A stretch of 40,866 nt of DNA from an uncultured Scytonema sp. (GCA_937873135.1 CALMVQ010000160.1:1-40866), one strand, 5' to 3'; positions 25,064 through 38,663 are shown, counted from the first letter of the stretch. The notes: a model not told the origin generated them from the sequence alone. A program made the numbers and translations.

Positions 25064-26299
25064 TCAGGCACCTTTTCTATAAATAGGTAACTTGGTAAGA
25101 CGAACAGCTTCTGTGACTGCTTCATCTAGATTTTCCATCACCACGATGGGTGCCTCAGCTTGCGTTTTAAGTGTTGCTAAATATTTTCTCGATGTAGTAA
25201 ATTCCGAACCTGCTAATCGGACAACCAAGCATGGGAAATGACCATCTCGACGGCTTCTGCTACCGTTGGAACGTGACACCTGTTGTTTGAGTTCGTTCTT
25301 GTGGTGTTGTACAAAATTGTCAATGGCTTCAACGACATCCTCAGTTTGAGGAATATTAGCTAGGAAGTTAATGAGTATCACTTGAATAGTTTTATCAGTC
25401 GCTAAGTTTTTCAAAGCATTTTCTAACCGATACTTCAATGTAGTTGGTGAAGTATTAATAGGTGAGGCGTGGCGCAAATTTAAACATACACCAGGCTTAC
25501 CACCGGCATTAGCGACTAAATCTAGAGTTGCCATTACTGAACCTGTACCATTACCCAAAATTCCTATCTTACCTTGTAGTTCTATGCCGTCCCAATCGCC
25601 TAAAATACTGTTGACCTCAACACTAGAATGACGGGTAACAATTTTTTTCGCCATCTCAGCAATCTCAGAATGACGCCCGATGGCTCGTTCATTAATACTC
25701 ACATTACCATTGAGAGCCATAACTTGACTTGAAGCGTTTACAGCTAGGGGATTGATTTCGACCAAGTCTAAGTCTTTTTCCACAAATAACTGATACATCT
25801 TCTGCACAACATCGCTTACCGACTGCATCAATGTCCCTTGCAAGCCCATTTTCAAAGCCAGTCGTCTTGCATAAAATGGGGAGAATTCTTGTTCAACGAC
25901 AACATGCTGCATTTTTTCTCCAGCCGATTCCCATTCAATATCCGCTTCCGTGCAACCTAAAAGTATTGGTCGGCAAACAGCGGTGTCTAGAACGACTGCT
26001 AGATATAATTCCTGTTCGGTGCTATATTTTGCCTCTGCTAACAACACGGATGGTAATTCACCTAAAACTGGCAAATTAAAGATATTTTGGGCGGCGGCGA
26101 TCGCATCAATAGTTGTTTCTACAAATCTAACTCCACCTGCTTTTGCTCTTCCACCCGCATACACCTGCGATTTCAGTACAATCGGGTACCTAATTTTTAA
26201 ACGTTTTAATTCTGTGGGATGGTCAATTTTTTGAGACGGCAATACAGGAATGCCTATCTTTCCAAACCATTCTTTAACCTGGTACTCTAATAAATCCAT
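25064..26299 (-). CDS. sucC: Succinate-CoA ligase beta subunit-like protein
   Basis: 411 residues from ATG 26299, where the family N-terminus MDLLEYQVKEWFGKIGIPV begins. An upstream ATG (26368) would add 23 unrelated residues. The ATP-grasp part has LKSQVYAGGRAKAGG and LDLVEINPLAVN. Differences from the E. coli enzyme: the Mg-binding aspartate of LDGK is asparagine (ALNGNV), and the DVGGGA loop at the subunit interface reads NLRHAS. It forms a probable two-gene unit with the sucD-like gene and would make the beta subunit of the same complex. Confidence 0.85.
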   Translation of the reverse strand: MDLLEYQVKEWFGKIGIPVLPSQKIDHPTELKRLKIRYPIVLKSQVYAGGRAKAGGVRFVETTIDAIAAAQNIFNLPVLGELPSVLLAEAKYSTEQELYLAVVLDTAVCRPILLGCTEADIEWESAGEKMQHVVVEQEFSPFYARRLALKMGLQGTLMQSVSDVVQKMYQLFVEKDLDLVEINPLAVNASSQVMALNGNVSINERAIGRHSEIAEMAKKIVTRHSSVEVNSILGDWDGIELQGKIGILGNGTGSVMATLDLVANAGGKPGVCLNLRHASPINTSPTTLKYRLENALKNLATDKTIQVILINFLANIPQTEDVVEAIDNFVQHHKNELKQQVSRSNGSRSRRDGHFPCLVVRLAGSEFTTSRKYLATLKTQAEAPIVVMENLDEAVTEAVRLTKLPIYRKGA

Positions 26300-26368
26300 T
26301 AGGACAAATCCCTTGTTTATCACTTTCCAAAGGTTACTGTGGTGTTCCTGAACACACAAACACTGCAC

Positions 26369-27417
26369 TCTCTTTACGGAATAAAGCTTTAGTTAGCTGT
26401 TAAAATTGTTTTTCTTTTAAGAATTTTATCTAATTTTTGCGGAGGAGGTAAAGGATTTCAAAATAAACCCGCTCTTGTTCCCTTGACACGTACTGCGCTC
26501 TAATCAAGGCATCCTTCTTTAAATCCCCTACGAGTGCAATTCATAAATATGCAATCAGAGTTCTGAGTTCTGACCTCTTAAGCATTGCCTTGAAAACACA
26601 AAGTATCTATAGTCCCCTTTTTATGATACAGCGCGTGAGAGCGTAGCAGTACACACAGCCGCCTTCATGAAATACAAAACGATATTTACAGAACCAGAAC
26701 TATTCAGGGTAAGAGTTTGTCAGCTATGTTTAACTTTTATTTTAAAGTTTGGGAAAAACTTGTAGTTATATTTTGAAAAATGTTTGCTCTGATTTTAAAG
26801 CTATAATTGATTCAATGTTCGTTCGACAGCGGAAACAAGCGTAATCTTAGCAATCTCAATTCCTCCAAGCACTAATGAAATCCAGACTAAATGGCGATAA
26901 ACCAGGTAATATCGTTTCACTTTAAAGTTGATACATATAGGTAGCTTTTGTGCCGGGGAACTCTTGAGGAAAGAATTAGAAACCATCATTTGTATCCAGT
27001 GTTGCGTGAAATGGTATAACCTACTTCACTTCTCAGGATAAGTAGCCAAGGCAGCCAACCAAGGAATGAGATTTTTGTTTACATTCAGTAATAATTGTGG
27101 AGAATCTAGAGGATGTGATGTATCAAGTGTTCTTTCCTCTTCCCTATTTTCAAGTCTCATTTCCCCTTACCTATCTAGAAACAAGGGCTACAACATTTAT
27201 TCCATAATGGCTGTAACTATAATTGAGTCGCGTTAAACTCAAAATATTTTTGACTTCAAAAATATTTTCATTGAGACTGTCATTGGTTATTTGCGACAAA
27301 GGACAGCCCAAACAAGTAAGTGTGAAATTTAGAGCCGTAATCAGGTAGAGTATAGTTTAAATTAAAAGTATAAATAGTTTTAAGCAAATAACTAGGTCAA
27401 AGATCATAAAACAATAC
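26369..27417. other. About 1-kb region without a supported gene
   Basis: A 62-codon minus frame at 26801-26989 has one hydrophobic stretch (YLVYRHLVWISLVLGG) but no ribosome binding site or family match. The AGTTCTGAGTTCTGAC repeat at about 26563-26578 belongs to the family seen upstream of nifV. The sucC-like promoter is expected in the left end and that of the TPR gene in the right end. Otherwise nothing was seen. Confidence 0.5.
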
Positions 27418-28416
27418 ATGACTAAAGTCACTGTTTTCAATACAAAAGATAGAAAATTTTGCTGTCGTCAAGAGCAGAGATCGTTTAAGCTAGCTGAAAG
27501 ATTCTTTGATTTGTGGCTGAGAGGCGATAGTGTGCCAAAACGATTTAGTTTAATTTCTCTTCTGGTTGTCTGTAGTTTGTCGAGTATGCCAAGAGCCGCT
27601 TACGCACAAGCACTGATACCCCATACACTCCAGCTTGATGCAGCGAAGTTAGAACAGCAGGGTTTAAGTTTAGCACAAGAAGCGGCTCAACTAGCTCAGT
27701 TTCAACAGTTTGAACTAGCTTTGCCAAGAGCGCGGCTCGCATCTCAACTAGCTCCTAAGAATGATAAAGTATGGTTTCTCTTAGGTGGCTTATATTTGCA
27801 AAATAAAAACGTGGATGGTGGGATCGCTGCCTTGAAAAAGGCAGAATCTTTAAATCCTAAAAATGGGGATATCCAGTTTGCTTTGGGTTCGGCTCATTTT
27901 CAGCAACAAAAGTACCAAGAAGCGATTGGAGAATTCCAAGCTGGTTTGAAGTTAAAACCTAATGACTCAGATGGGTTGTTTGATTTGGGCAATGCTTACT
28001 ATATGCTCGGTAAACTGCCCGATGCGCTCGTACAGTACAATAAAGCAGTATCCTCTAACAAAAAATTCTGGCCTGCAATTAACAACGTTGGTTTAATTTT
28101 ATACGAGCAAGGTAATGTCCAGGGAGCAATTAAGCAATGGCAAAGCGCTGTTGCTATCGAGAAGCAAGCTGCAGAACCTCGATTAGCATTAGGGGTAGCA
28201 CTATATACTAAAGGCGATCGCCAACAAGGTTTGGCAATGGGAGAAGCGGCACTCCGCATTGACAATAAATACGGCGATTTAGATTTCCTCAAGCAGAACC
28301 TCTGGGGTACGCGTCTACTGTCGGATACCAAAAAATTCTTGCAATCACCTCGCATTCAATCGGCTATTCATCCACCAGAAAACCCAACAGCTTCTAAGCA
28401 ACAGCCTGCTCAGTAG
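27418..28416 (+). CDS. Tetratricopeptide repeat protein, exported
   Basis: 332 residues as drawn. Five to six TPR units occupy about residues 75-290, such as VWFLLGGLYLQNKNVDGGIA, IQFALGSAHFQQQKYQEAIG and GLFDLGNAYYMLGKLPDALV. A signal peptide is visible with cleavage near AAYAQA, but from ATG 27418 its basic region is 40 residues long. A GTG at 27532 with GAGGCG about 6 bases upstream gives a normal signal peptide (VPKRFSLISLLVV) and may be the true start. Likely a periplasmic scaffold for protein complexes. It ends in front of a hairpin terminator. Confidence 0.8.
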   Translation: MTKVTVFNTKDRKFCCRQEQRSFKLAERFFDLWLRGDSVPKRFSLISLLVVCSLSSMPRAAYAQALIPHTLQLDAAKLEQQGLSLAQEAAQLAQFQQFELALPRARLASQLAPKNDKVWFLLGGLYLQNKNVDGGIAALKKAESLNPKNGDIQFALGSAHFQQQKYQEAIGEFQAGLKLKPNDSDGLFDLGNAYYMLGKLPDALVQYNKAVSSNKKFWPAINNVGLILYEQGNVQGAIKQWQSAVAIEKQAAEPRLALGVALYTKGDRQQGLAMGEAALRIDNKYGDLDFLKQNLWGTRLLSDTKKFLQSPRIQSAIHPPENPTASKQQPAQ

Positions 28417-28435
28417 AGTTAGCAGGCGCAGAATA

Positions 28436-28475
28436 AGGAGTGATGAATTACTGATTCATCGCTCCTAACTTTTTA
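28436..28475 (+). terminator. Intrinsic terminator of the TPR gene
   Basis: AGGAGTGATGAAT (28436-28448) pairs with ATTCATCGCTCCT (28454-28466), one mismatch in 13, with a 5-base loop and AACTTTTTA after it. It lies 20 bp after the TPR stop. Confidence 0.75.
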
Positions 28476-28784
28476 CCAATAACCACTTGCTTAATGATAC
28501 TCTCTAGTAGTACATATATATTAATCAAGAGTAGGCTGATACGCAAATCAACTTGTACACTAACTTGAGAGGGTTGTTCTCAAAGAACTGTTCAGTGTCG
28601 GGTTTCTCATCTCTATCACGAGGAACGTTGATTTGTGCGAAACCGTCGGAGGGGCATTTACTCAAAAATCACTCTCAAAGCCGAAGTTCTGTTTGTCATG
28701 GCACTCTTTGTGTCCAACAGGACATGGCGTTGTCAGAATGAAAACAGTGAAATATAAATGTGCTGACTTCTTTGAAATGCTTGT
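28467..28784. other. Spacer between the TPR terminator and the response regulator stop
   Basis: No gene is supported: a short plus frame at 28553-28741 lacks a family match and a ribosome binding site. Nothing else was recognised. Confidence 0.45.
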
Positions 28785-29189
28785 TCAATTGTGATCTTTG
28801 GGTAGCAATGCCAGAATCTGATCGACAAACTGTTGGTGATCGACAACAGGTTTGGAAATGTAGCCGTCAGCACCGCTTTGCTTGAGAAAGTTCTCGCGAT
28901 CGCCCTCCATTGCGTGGGCTGTCACTAGGATAATAGGTAAGGAGGCTGTTTGCGGATCGGATTTCAACATTTGTGTAATTTTGATACCATCAACAGACTT
29001 ACCTTCGTAAACACTTCGAGACAAAGAGACATCCATCAAAATAATGTCAACTTCCCCCGTTTGGGCAAAATTCATGACCTCTTCCACATTTTCCGTATGC
29101 TTTACGTCTAAGCCACCTCGCTTGGTCAAAATCTTGGAAAAAACGCGAGCATTAATGAGATCGTCTTCGACAATCAAGACAGTTTTCAT
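28785..29189 (-). CDS. Single-domain response regulator
   Basis: 134 residues consisting only of a receiver domain. The acidic pocket E8-D9-D10 (LIVEDD), phospho-acceptor D53 (IILMDVSL), T90 (ILVTAHA) and K113 (YISKPV) are all present. It has no output domain, so it acts as a DivK/CheY-type phosphorelay shuttle. It has a short insert after D53 (SRSVYEGKSVDG). No histidine kinase is adjacent. It is divergent from the gyrA-type gene. Confidence 0.92.
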   Translation of the reverse strand: MKTVLIVEDDLINARVFSKILTKRGGLDVKHTENVEEVMNFAQTGEVDIILMDVSLSRSVYEGKSVDGIKITQMLKSDPQTASLPIILVTAHAMEGDRENFLKQSGADGYISKPVVDHQQFVDQILALLPKDHN

Positions 29190-29461
29190 GTTTAATTTTA
29201 TTTTTGATAGCTTATGTTAACTAATAAGGTATTTATCTGCACACAGATGTGAGGGGGATTACCACCTCTCGCAAAACCGATATGTAGGTACATCCTTGGA
29301 AATAAACAATGTGGACATCCGTCATCAAGGATAATACTACTGCTTACTATCCTATGACTATCAAGATTTTGTAATGAAAAGCATTTCATCCGTTATGCTG
29401 TGGTTGCTACAGTCTTCAGTTACAGCGACTTTTGTGTAGTGAAAATTCAGGGAAAAAACTC

Positions 29462-31960
29462 ATGGCAAAACAGTTAAACCTTCTCCCCACGGGACAGGTC
29501 ATTACCACAGCCCTGCATACCGAGATGCAGCGGTCTTACCTAGAATATGCCATGAGTGTGATAGTTGGGCGGGCGTTACCAGACGTGCGTGATGGCTTAA
29601 AACCAGTACATCGACGAATTTTGTATGCCATGCACGAACTAGGTCTGACTCCGGATAGACCTTATCGTAAGTGTGCCCGTGTTGTGGGAGATGTGCTGGG
29701 CAAATATCACCCCCACGGCGACCAAGCAGTTTACGATGCTTTGGTGAGGCTGGTACAAGATTTTTCCAGCCGCTATCCCTTACTGGCAGGACATGGGAAC
29801 TTCGGAAGTGTAGATAATGATCCCCCAGCAGCGATGCGCTATACAGAAACGCGCCTCGCGAGTATTAGTCACGAGGGAATGCTGGCGGAAATTGGCGAAG
29901 AAACGGTGGAATTTGTTGGTAACTTTGATAATTCCCAAGAAGAACCAACTGTACTACCAGCACAGTTACCTTTCTTGTTGCTAAATGGTTGTGCTGGAAT
30001 TGCTGTAGGAATGGCAACAAATATTCCACCGCACAATTTAGCAGAATTAGTGGATGGGTTGATTGCTTTAATTGACAACCCCGATTTACCCGATAAAAAA
30101 TTATTCGAGTTAATTCCAGGACCTGATTTTCCCACAGGCGGCGAAATAGTTGGAGATGCTGGGATTCGTGAGGCATACACCACAGGCAAAGGTAGTATTT
30201 TGCTACGGGGAGTTGGTCAAGTAGAAGAGGTTGCAGCTGGACGGGGTAGCAAGCGGCGGACAGCAATTATCGTGACGGAATTGCCTTACCAAGTAAATAA
30301 AGCTGGTTGGATTGAGAAAGTCGCGGAATTGGTGAATCAAGGTCGTATACAGGGAATTGCGGATCTTCGGGATGAGAGCGATCGCTCCGGAATGCGCGTG
30401 GTGATTGAATTGAAACGCGATGTTAACCCCCAAGAACTTCTGCAAAATTTGTACCACCAAACCGCTTTACAAACAAACTTTGGCGCAATTCTTCTGGGCT
30501 TGGTAGATGGACAACCACGCCAGCTCAACCTACGTCAGCTGTTGCAGGAGTTCTTGAGTTTTCGAGAGCAAACTCTCTCGCGTCGCTACACTCACGAGTT
30601 AGAAAAAGCAGAAAGTCGGCTACGTTTAGTGGAAGGTTTACTCGTAGCACTCTCGCATCTTGATGAGGTTGTTGGGATTTTACGGCATGCGGCTGATGGC
30701 AGTACTGCAAAAATGAGCTTACAAAACCAACTCCATTTGAGTGAGGTACAAGCGGATGCAATTTTAGCCATGCCAATGCGACGCCTCACAAGTTTGGAAC
30801 AGCAGAACTTACGCAAGGAATTTGAAGAGTTAAATGAGCAAATTCAGTTATTGCGAACGTTACTGGGCGATAGACGGGAATTATTGAAATCACTGAAAAA
30901 AGATTTGCGAAGTCTCAAGCGCAAATATAGTGATGAACGGCGGACAAAGATACTCAGGGGAGCTTTGGACGCAAAAAAACAGGATCAGGCAGAAAATCCC
31001 AAATCCCCAATCGAAAATCCCAAACCTGAAGTGCCTTCAGAAGAAGTTGTTTTAGAGTTTACGCACCGGGGGTATGTACGCCGTCAATCGGTTAGCTCCT
31101 CAACAAGGAAGGCAAAAACTGACAATAGCATATCGGATAATGACTTCATTATTCAAACTGCTTCAACCGATACGGAAAAAGATTTGCTAGTACTCACTAG
31201 TGGTGGTAAAGTCTACCCGATTAAAGTGGGAGATATTCCCTCCACAAATGGGCGTTCTGCAAGGGGAACACCATTGATAACTTTGCTCACTAACACCGCT
31301 CAAGGTACTCAAGAAACTGTTGTCAACCGCTTTTTACTACCAGAAAATTCAGAAAGTGCTGAGATAGTTCTCCTGACTAAGCAGGGAAGAATTAAGCGCC
31401 TTTCTCTTACAGAATTTATTAATCTCACTCGTCGCGGAATCACAATCTTGAAACTTAAAGATGACGACGAATTGTTATTTACTCAGTTAATAACTACAGG
31501 TGAACCAATAATTTTAGCCAGTTCGGGTGGGCGAGTGTTAAAGTTTGAGGTCAATGACGAACAACTTCCTGTTATGGGTCGTACTGCTATGGGTTTACAG
31601 GCTTTACGCTTGCGCTCTTCTGAGGTTATGGTGGGTTGTGTCACATCAAAGGCAGAGAACAATTTGTTACTGGTGACTCAATTAGGATACGCCAAAAGCA
31701 TCTCGACTAATACTTTGCGACTAGCTAAGCGTGGTGATCTTGGTACTCAAAGCATTAAATTTGCCAGTAAAACTGACTCTCTCGCTGGTATGGTACCTGC
31801 TCCAACCAACGCTGAGGTGTTGCTTGTGACTAATCACCAGCGAACAGTACGTCTTCGTGTAGATACATTACCAACCTTGGGTAGAGATGGCACGGGTGAA
31901 AATATCCTTCAACTCAACCGTGATGAAAAAATCATCGCGATCACCGAACTGCGTTCTTAG
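29462..31960 (+). CDS. gyrA: DNA gyrase/topoisomerase IV subunit A
   Basis: 832 residues from ATG 29462; an upstream TTG (29432) adds ten unlikely residues. The breakage-reunion domain has the catalytic tyrosine Y127 ([10 protein letters not shown]), [17 protein letters not shown] and [16 protein letters not shown] coiled-coil follows, then a six-bladed C-terminal domain ([32 protein letters not shown]). A hydrophilic insert ([14 protein letters not shown]) separates them. Canonical GyrA box (QRRGGKG) is not visible; the nearest is AKRGDLG, so it may be the second, ParC-like paralogue that many cyanobacteria carry. Confidence 0.93.
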   Translation: MAKQLNLLPTGQVITTALHTEMQRSYLEYAMSVIVGRALPDVRDGLKPVHRRILYAMHELGLTPDRPYRKCARVVGDVLGKYHPHGDQAVYDALVRLVQDFSSRYPLLAGHGNFGSVDNDPPAAMRYTETRLASISHEGMLAEIGEETVEFVGNFDNSQEEPTVLPAQLPFLLLNGCAGIAVGMATNIPPHNLAELVDGLIALIDNPDLPDKKLFELIPGPDFPTGGEIVGDAGIREAYTTGKGSILLRGVGQVEEVAAGRGSKRRTAIIVTELPYQVNKAGWIEKVAELVNQGRIQGIADLRDESDRSGMRVVIELKRDVNPQELLQNLYHQTALQTNFGAILLGLVDGQPRQLNLRQLLQEFLSFREQTLSRRYTHELEKAESRLRLVEGLLVALSHLDEVVGILRHAADGSTAKMSLQNQLHLSEVQADAILAMPMRRLTSLEQQNLRKEFEELNEQIQLLRTLLGDRRELLKSLKKDLRSLKRKYSDERRTKILRGALDAKKQDQAENPKSPIENPKPEVPSEEVVLEFTHRGYVRRQSVSSSTRKAKTDNSISDNDFIIQTASTDTEKDLLVLTSGGKVYPIKVGDIPSTNGRSARGTPLITLLTNTAQGTQETVVNRFLLPENSESAEIVLLTKQGRIKRLSLTEFINLTRRGITILKLKDDDELLFTQLITTGEPIILASSGGRVLKFEVNDEQLPVMGRTAMGLQALRLRSSEVMVGCVTSKAENNLLLVTQLGYAKSISTNTLRLAKRGDLGTQSIKFASKTDSLAGMVPAPTNAEVLLVTNHQRTVRLRVDTLPTLGRDGTGENILQLNRDEKIIAITELRS

Positions 31961-32137
31961 AAATAGGAAGTCGGGAATTACAGCAATTAGGATCAATGAA
32001 CCATGTCTTTTTTGTTTGTCTCACGCAAAGGCGATGACAGTACGTCCAAGTGTTTCCCTCTGGAAGAATCTGTCCATTTTGTGTAGATTCAGAGATTCTA
32101 TTGAACAGATTTGTTTCATATATTGAGTTATTAAAGC

Positions 32138-32171
32138 AAAACCCTTAGAGCAAAAGTGTTCTAAGGGTTTT
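32138..32171. terminator. Bidirectional intrinsic terminator
   Basis: AAAACCCTTAGA (32138-32149) and TCTAAGGGTTTT (32160-32171) form a perfect 12-bp stem with a 10-base loop, with A-rich and T-rich flanks. It lies between the gyrA-type gene and the convergent small gene at 32193, and can serve both. Confidence 0.85.
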
Positions 32172-32192
32172 ATCTTATTTTTTTTATGTCAA

Positions 32193-32408
32193 TTAGGCTG
32201 CATCATCCTGAGACTGGCGTTTTCTTTCAATAGCTTTCCTTAATTCTTCCTCACCTACACTATCTTGAGAGGCATACCAAGTACTATTAGGGTTTGCATA
32301 AGTACAACAAATCAGGGCTGGTCCTAATGTACTTAGATGGGGGATATAATTTTTGTTTATTTTTACTGAAAAAATATATAAGTCAAAACAATTGCAAAAA
32401 AATCCCAA
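32193..32408 (-). CDS. Hypothetical small protein without a normal start codon
   Basis: Up to 71 codons. The second half looks coding (ICCTYANPNSTWYASQDSVG, then EEELRKAIERKRQSQDDAA, a charged helix), while the first 25 codons are AT-rich and unlike a protein. There is no ATG in the frame: only a TTG at 32408 is available. It is either a short gene with an unusual start or a decayed 3' end. It lies opposite to the HLIP gene. No family recognised. Confidence 0.4.
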   Translation of the reverse strand: MGFFCNCFDLYIFSVKINKNYIPHLSTLGPALICCTYANPNSTWYASQDSVGEEELRKAIERKRQSQDDAA

Positions 32409-32480
32409 GTAAGTGTGACAAATCTTAAATAAGCTGTTATATTAGTTTACATAAGGTAACAAACATTATAAATTATAGTT

Positions 32481-32485
32481 AGGAG
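32481..32485 (+). promoter_or_regulatory. Ribosome binding site of the HLIP gene
   Basis: AGGAG, eight bases before ATG 32494; it fixes the start of a short gene. Confidence 0.8.
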
Positions 32486-32493
32486 TCCCAACC

Positions 32494-32673
32494 ATGCAAG
32501 ACACAAAAAAAATTACTGCTCCTGTTATGGAAGATCGTAATGCTTGGCGTTGGGGCTTTACCCCACAAGCGGAAATCTGGAATGGTCGTTTGGCAATGAT
32601 TGGCTTCTTGGCTGCTGCTCTGATTGAACTGTCCACAGGTCAAGGGTTCTTACACTTCTGGGGCATCCTGTAA
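32494..32673 (+). CDS. hli: High-light-inducible protein (HLIP/SCP, one-helix chlorophyll-binding protein)
   Basis: 59 residues. A hydrophilic N-terminus ([20 protein letters not shown]) leads to the chlorophyll-binding ExxNxR-type motif in [20 protein letters not shown], then a short tail FLHFWGIL. HLIPs are thylakoid one-helix proteins that bind chlorophyll and carotenoid and protect photosystem assembly under light stress. AGGAG stands eight bases before the ATG, and a strong terminator follows 31 bp after the stop, so it is a one-gene unit. Confidence 0.95.
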   Translation: MQDTKKITAPVMEDRNAWRWGFTPQAEIWNGRLAMIGFLAAALIELSTGQGFLHFWGIL

Positions 32674-32704
32674 ATATTGCTCTTGTTCGACGTTATATAA
32701 ATGC

Positions 32705-32737
32705 AAAACCTGGAAGTCAAGCACTTCCAGGTTTTTT
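32705..32737 (+). terminator. Intrinsic terminator of the HLIP gene
   Basis: AAAACCTGGAAGT (32705-32717) pairs perfectly with ACTTCCAGGTTTT (32723-32735) around a 5-base loop, followed by more T. Confidence 0.88.
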
Positions 32738-32795
32738 AACAATGTTTAGCATGCGTTGCTTCGTCAATGATTTTGACAGCAATTTAAACGAAAGA

Positions 32796-32816
32796 TTCCC
32801 AGGCTGAGCCTGGGAA
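32796..32816. terminator. Compact hairpin between HLIP and sigA
   Basis: TTCCCAGGC, loop TGA, GCCTGGGAA. A perfect 9-bp stem 56 bp beyond the sigA stop on the minus strand. No T-run follows in either direction, so it may be a repeat palindrome rather than a terminator. Confidence 0.45.
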
Positions 32817-32871
32817 CTATGTAAAGTTATTTATTGTTATCAGTAAATACAAACAACAAACAACTCATTAA

Positions 32872-34047
32872 TTACCGAATATACTCTTTCAGAACGCTAT
32901 TGCGATTCGGGTGACGTAACTTACGGAGTGCCTTCGCCTCAATTTGACGAATTCGTTCGCGAGTCACGTTGAAAATTTGTCCTATTTCTTCCAGAGTCTT
33001 CATCCGACCATCATCCAATCCATACCGCAGTCTGAGAACATCTCGTTCGCGAGGGCTGAGACTATCAAGAACTTTTTCCAAATCTTCTCGCAAAAGATTT
33101 TTGGAAACTTGGTCTTCAGGTGTCTCACCATCCGACTCAATAAAATCACCCAATCGAGAGTCTTCTTCTTTCCCAATTGGTGTTTCTAGTGAAATCGGCA
33201 GTTGCGCGGATTTAGCAATAAACCGCAGCTTCTCAATAGTCATTTCCATTCTTGTGGCAATTTCTTCTTCAGTGGGTTTGCGACCCATCTCTTGAGAAAG
33301 CAGCTTCGTCGTTTTCTTAATCCGAGAGATTGTTTCGTAGAGGTGAACTGGAAGACGGATCGTGCGCGATTGGTCGGCGATCGCACGAGTAATTGCCTGA
33401 CGAATCCACCACGTAGCGTATGTAGAAAACTTATAGCCCTTTTCGTGGTCAAATTTTTCAGCCGCACGAATCAAACCGAGACTGCCTTCCTGAATTAAAT
33501 CTTGGAAGGATAGACCGCGATTCATGTACTTCTTGGCAATTGAGACTACGAGGCGCAGGTTGGATTGCACCATCTTGTCTTTTGCTCTGCGACCGATATG
33601 TAGGCGATAACGAAATTGTGGCAACGGCAATTGTACCGCTTCTGCCCATTCACTGTGTGCGGGCTCCCGTTCTAACTGCTGGTGCAGCTTCTCGTAGACT
33701 CGCTCTAATTCCAGTAAATCGGCAATTTTCCGTGCCAATTCAATTTCTTCGTCTGCCCGAAGCAGACGAATTCGACCAATTTCTTGTAAGTAAAGGCGAA
33801 TCGAATCTTCGGTGTAATGCTTTTTCTTGCTTTGTGACCGACGACGCGATTTAGCAGCGGCTTTTCCAGACTTTGCGTCGTCCTCATCAGACTGAGGCTC
33901 TAAAAATTCATCAATTTCGCCTTCGTCTGCAATCAGCAAGTCCTCTTCATCGAAAGAGAGTTCCTCCAACTCGATCTCAGGCTGATTCATCATTTCTAGA
34001 TCAGGCTGATACTTAATATTTTCGAGTACGTTATTAGCCTGGTTCAT
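32872..34047 (-). CDS. sigA: Principal RNA polymerase sigma factor (group 1, SigA/RpoD)
   Basis: 391 residues. After an acidic N-terminal region and a basic [11 protein letters not shown] stretch come region 1.2 ([16 protein letters not shown]), region 2 ([38 protein letters not shown] and [17 protein letters not shown]), region 3 and region 4 ([20 protein letters not shown]). It directs RNA polymerase to housekeeping promoters. The long acidic start and full set of regions fit the primary cyanobacterial sigma factor rather than a group 2 paralogue. A 1.6-kb gene-free region lies upstream. Confidence 0.95.
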   Translation of the reverse strand: MNQANNVLENIKYQPDLEMMNQPEIELEELSFDEEDLLIADEGEIDEFLEPQSDEDDAKSGKAAAKSRRRSQSKKKHYTEDSIRLYLQEIGRIRLLRADEEIELARKIADLLELERVYEKLHQQLEREPAHSEWAEAVQLPLPQFRYRLHIGRRAKDKMVQSNLRLVVSIAKKYMNRGLSFQDLIQEGSLGLIRAAEKFDHEKGYKFSTYATWWIRQAITRAIADQSRTIRLPVHLYETISRIKKTTKLLSQEMGRKPTEEEIATRMEMTIEKLRFIAKSAQLPISLETPIGKEEDSRLGDFIESDGETPEDQVSKNLLREDLEKVLDSLSPRERDVLRLRYGLDDGRMKTLEEIGQIFNVTRERIRQIEAKALRKLRHPNRNSVLKEYIR

Positions 34048-35682
34048 GCCGCGTTCCTCATGCTCCTTGCAGAATCAATTACTCAAGACAGATATATTAA
34101 CCACTGTTTCGGTAGCTATTTGCTTAACCGTTACAAGGGTTTTTGGCTGATTTGCCATAACTGCGATCGGACATTTTACGTTTTTTAAGGAAGACTCTGA
34201 ATTTAACTCTCAAGTCTTATAGCCTACTTGCGATGGAAGCTAAAGCGCTTAGGTAAAAGTTGCTTCTCTAACTTCGCTTAACAGCGCAACCAAGCTTCTG
34301 GCAGGACTTTCTCTCTAAAGGGTGCAGTTACTGCTTTAGAGGTCAGTTCGCCTCCTTAATTACCGCTATTCTATGTTGTCTAGCAACATAACGTTAATTA
34401 GCTGGTCTAAAAAAGACTCTGGTTGCTAAAAAAATTATCAATTCATACAAACGAATATAACTCTTGGGGGATTTTTTTTGGAAAGGCTGTTCCGATTGTA
34501 GCCTGTTTCACAGAAATTGCACTCTTTTTATGTGCTGACTATGAAGTCTTTAAATAAAGTAGCGCCTTTTGTGTTGGCAAGAGATTGAGAATGGTCATCG
34601 TCACCTCAAATTTTCTCCAAATAGGATTGTAATTGCAGTAGTACGGTCATTAACTTCATACTTAAGTATACTTGCCTATGTTGCTTCTATGGTATTCCGC
34701 AAAACATTAATTACCTAGAAACAACGCATTTTATGTTAACTCAACTAAGAAAGTGAATGCGTCTATGTTTACACTTCTTTCATAAGTTGGGGACGCCCTA
34801 GAGAAAAATTCTTCTCTTATATAGCTACTTTACAGCAAATAGCAAGCTTGAGGCGTTTTTCAAGTATACGCTCTTTAGGCACTTGCTCGAGTCATGATAG
34901 GGCTTCTAGGGAAGCACTCCATACCTTCACAATTAGCCGTTCGGCGAATAAGCGCTGTGCTTAACCAATTTGATTCTAATCACAAGTTAGCGCAAAGAGT
35001 GAAATTTCAACCCTATGAAACTTGACAAACTGTTTTTATTGTAGACAAGGATATTTTAATCAACTAAAAAAGAATTTAACACTCAAGAATATTGATATTA
35101 ACCCACAAGGGTACAAATTCGCACGGGATGCATGCAAAATATACAATAGCTGGCATCATGACCTGAAGAAACGTTTTTCCAAAAGTACCTAACTCTAGCT
35201 GAGAGTGGAAACTATAAGTAAGCAGTTAGAAACCATGCCTCTTTAACCGTTCCGGTTATATGAAGCGCATTTGAACTTGATAATAGTTTTGCTGAACATA
35301 TTCACCAGTGGTGGTGTTGAGCATCACATATAATTAAATATACCAATTAAAAAAGTTACCAACGATATTATCAATATATTCCACATTTATATGAGCGAAT
35401 ATATTGTTATTGTTAATACTTTTAACATAAACATTTAGCCGTTTGATTTTTCTATGGCAAAAACGTACTCAAATATGAGAAACCCGAAAAATGGGAACGC
35501 TTTCAATCCGGTATGTCTGTGTTCTTGAGGCAGGGGAGGAAAAATCAGTTCTTTCCCCTTGTACCCATAGCTCAAGAATTGTTCTTTGAACTGCTTACCT
35601 CAAAAAAGTTGTCCTTCTTTAAGCGCTCGTCTTAGCTAAGTGCTTACTTTACTGTACCTGAACTCCGGCTCATTCTTCGATC
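34048..35682. other. 1.6-kb gene-free region between sigA and gyrB
   Basis: No coding sequence is supported. Hairpins: TCTAAAG/CTTTAGA around a 13-base loop (about 34314-34340) and ATGTTG/CAACAT (34374-34390), both in what could be the sigA 5' untranslated region. Around 35500-35585 the sequence GTTCTTGAGGCAGGGGAGG and TTCTTTCCCC resembles the interior of element D (14501-14550) without its termini. A long regulated leader or an unrecognised RNA remains possible. Confidence 0.5.
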
Positions 35683-38523
<2,841 letters not shown>

Positions 38524-38663
38524 TCATCTCCTATTTCTTGGTTTGAAGTCGCTAAAAAGGCGTAGAGTACGAAAACACTCCAAAATTCTAACACAAAAGC
38601 CTTACAGGCGACTTTAGAGGACTCTGAAGAGAAATTTATTTGGGGGATATACCCTTGTTCATA

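Noticed and set aside
26801-26989. 62-codon minus-strand frame with a hydrophobic stretch
   Set aside because: No start signal, no homologous motif, and isolated in a 1-kb gene-free region.
33202-33854. Several frames antisense to sigA
   Set aside because: Shadow frames of a well-defined sigma factor gene.
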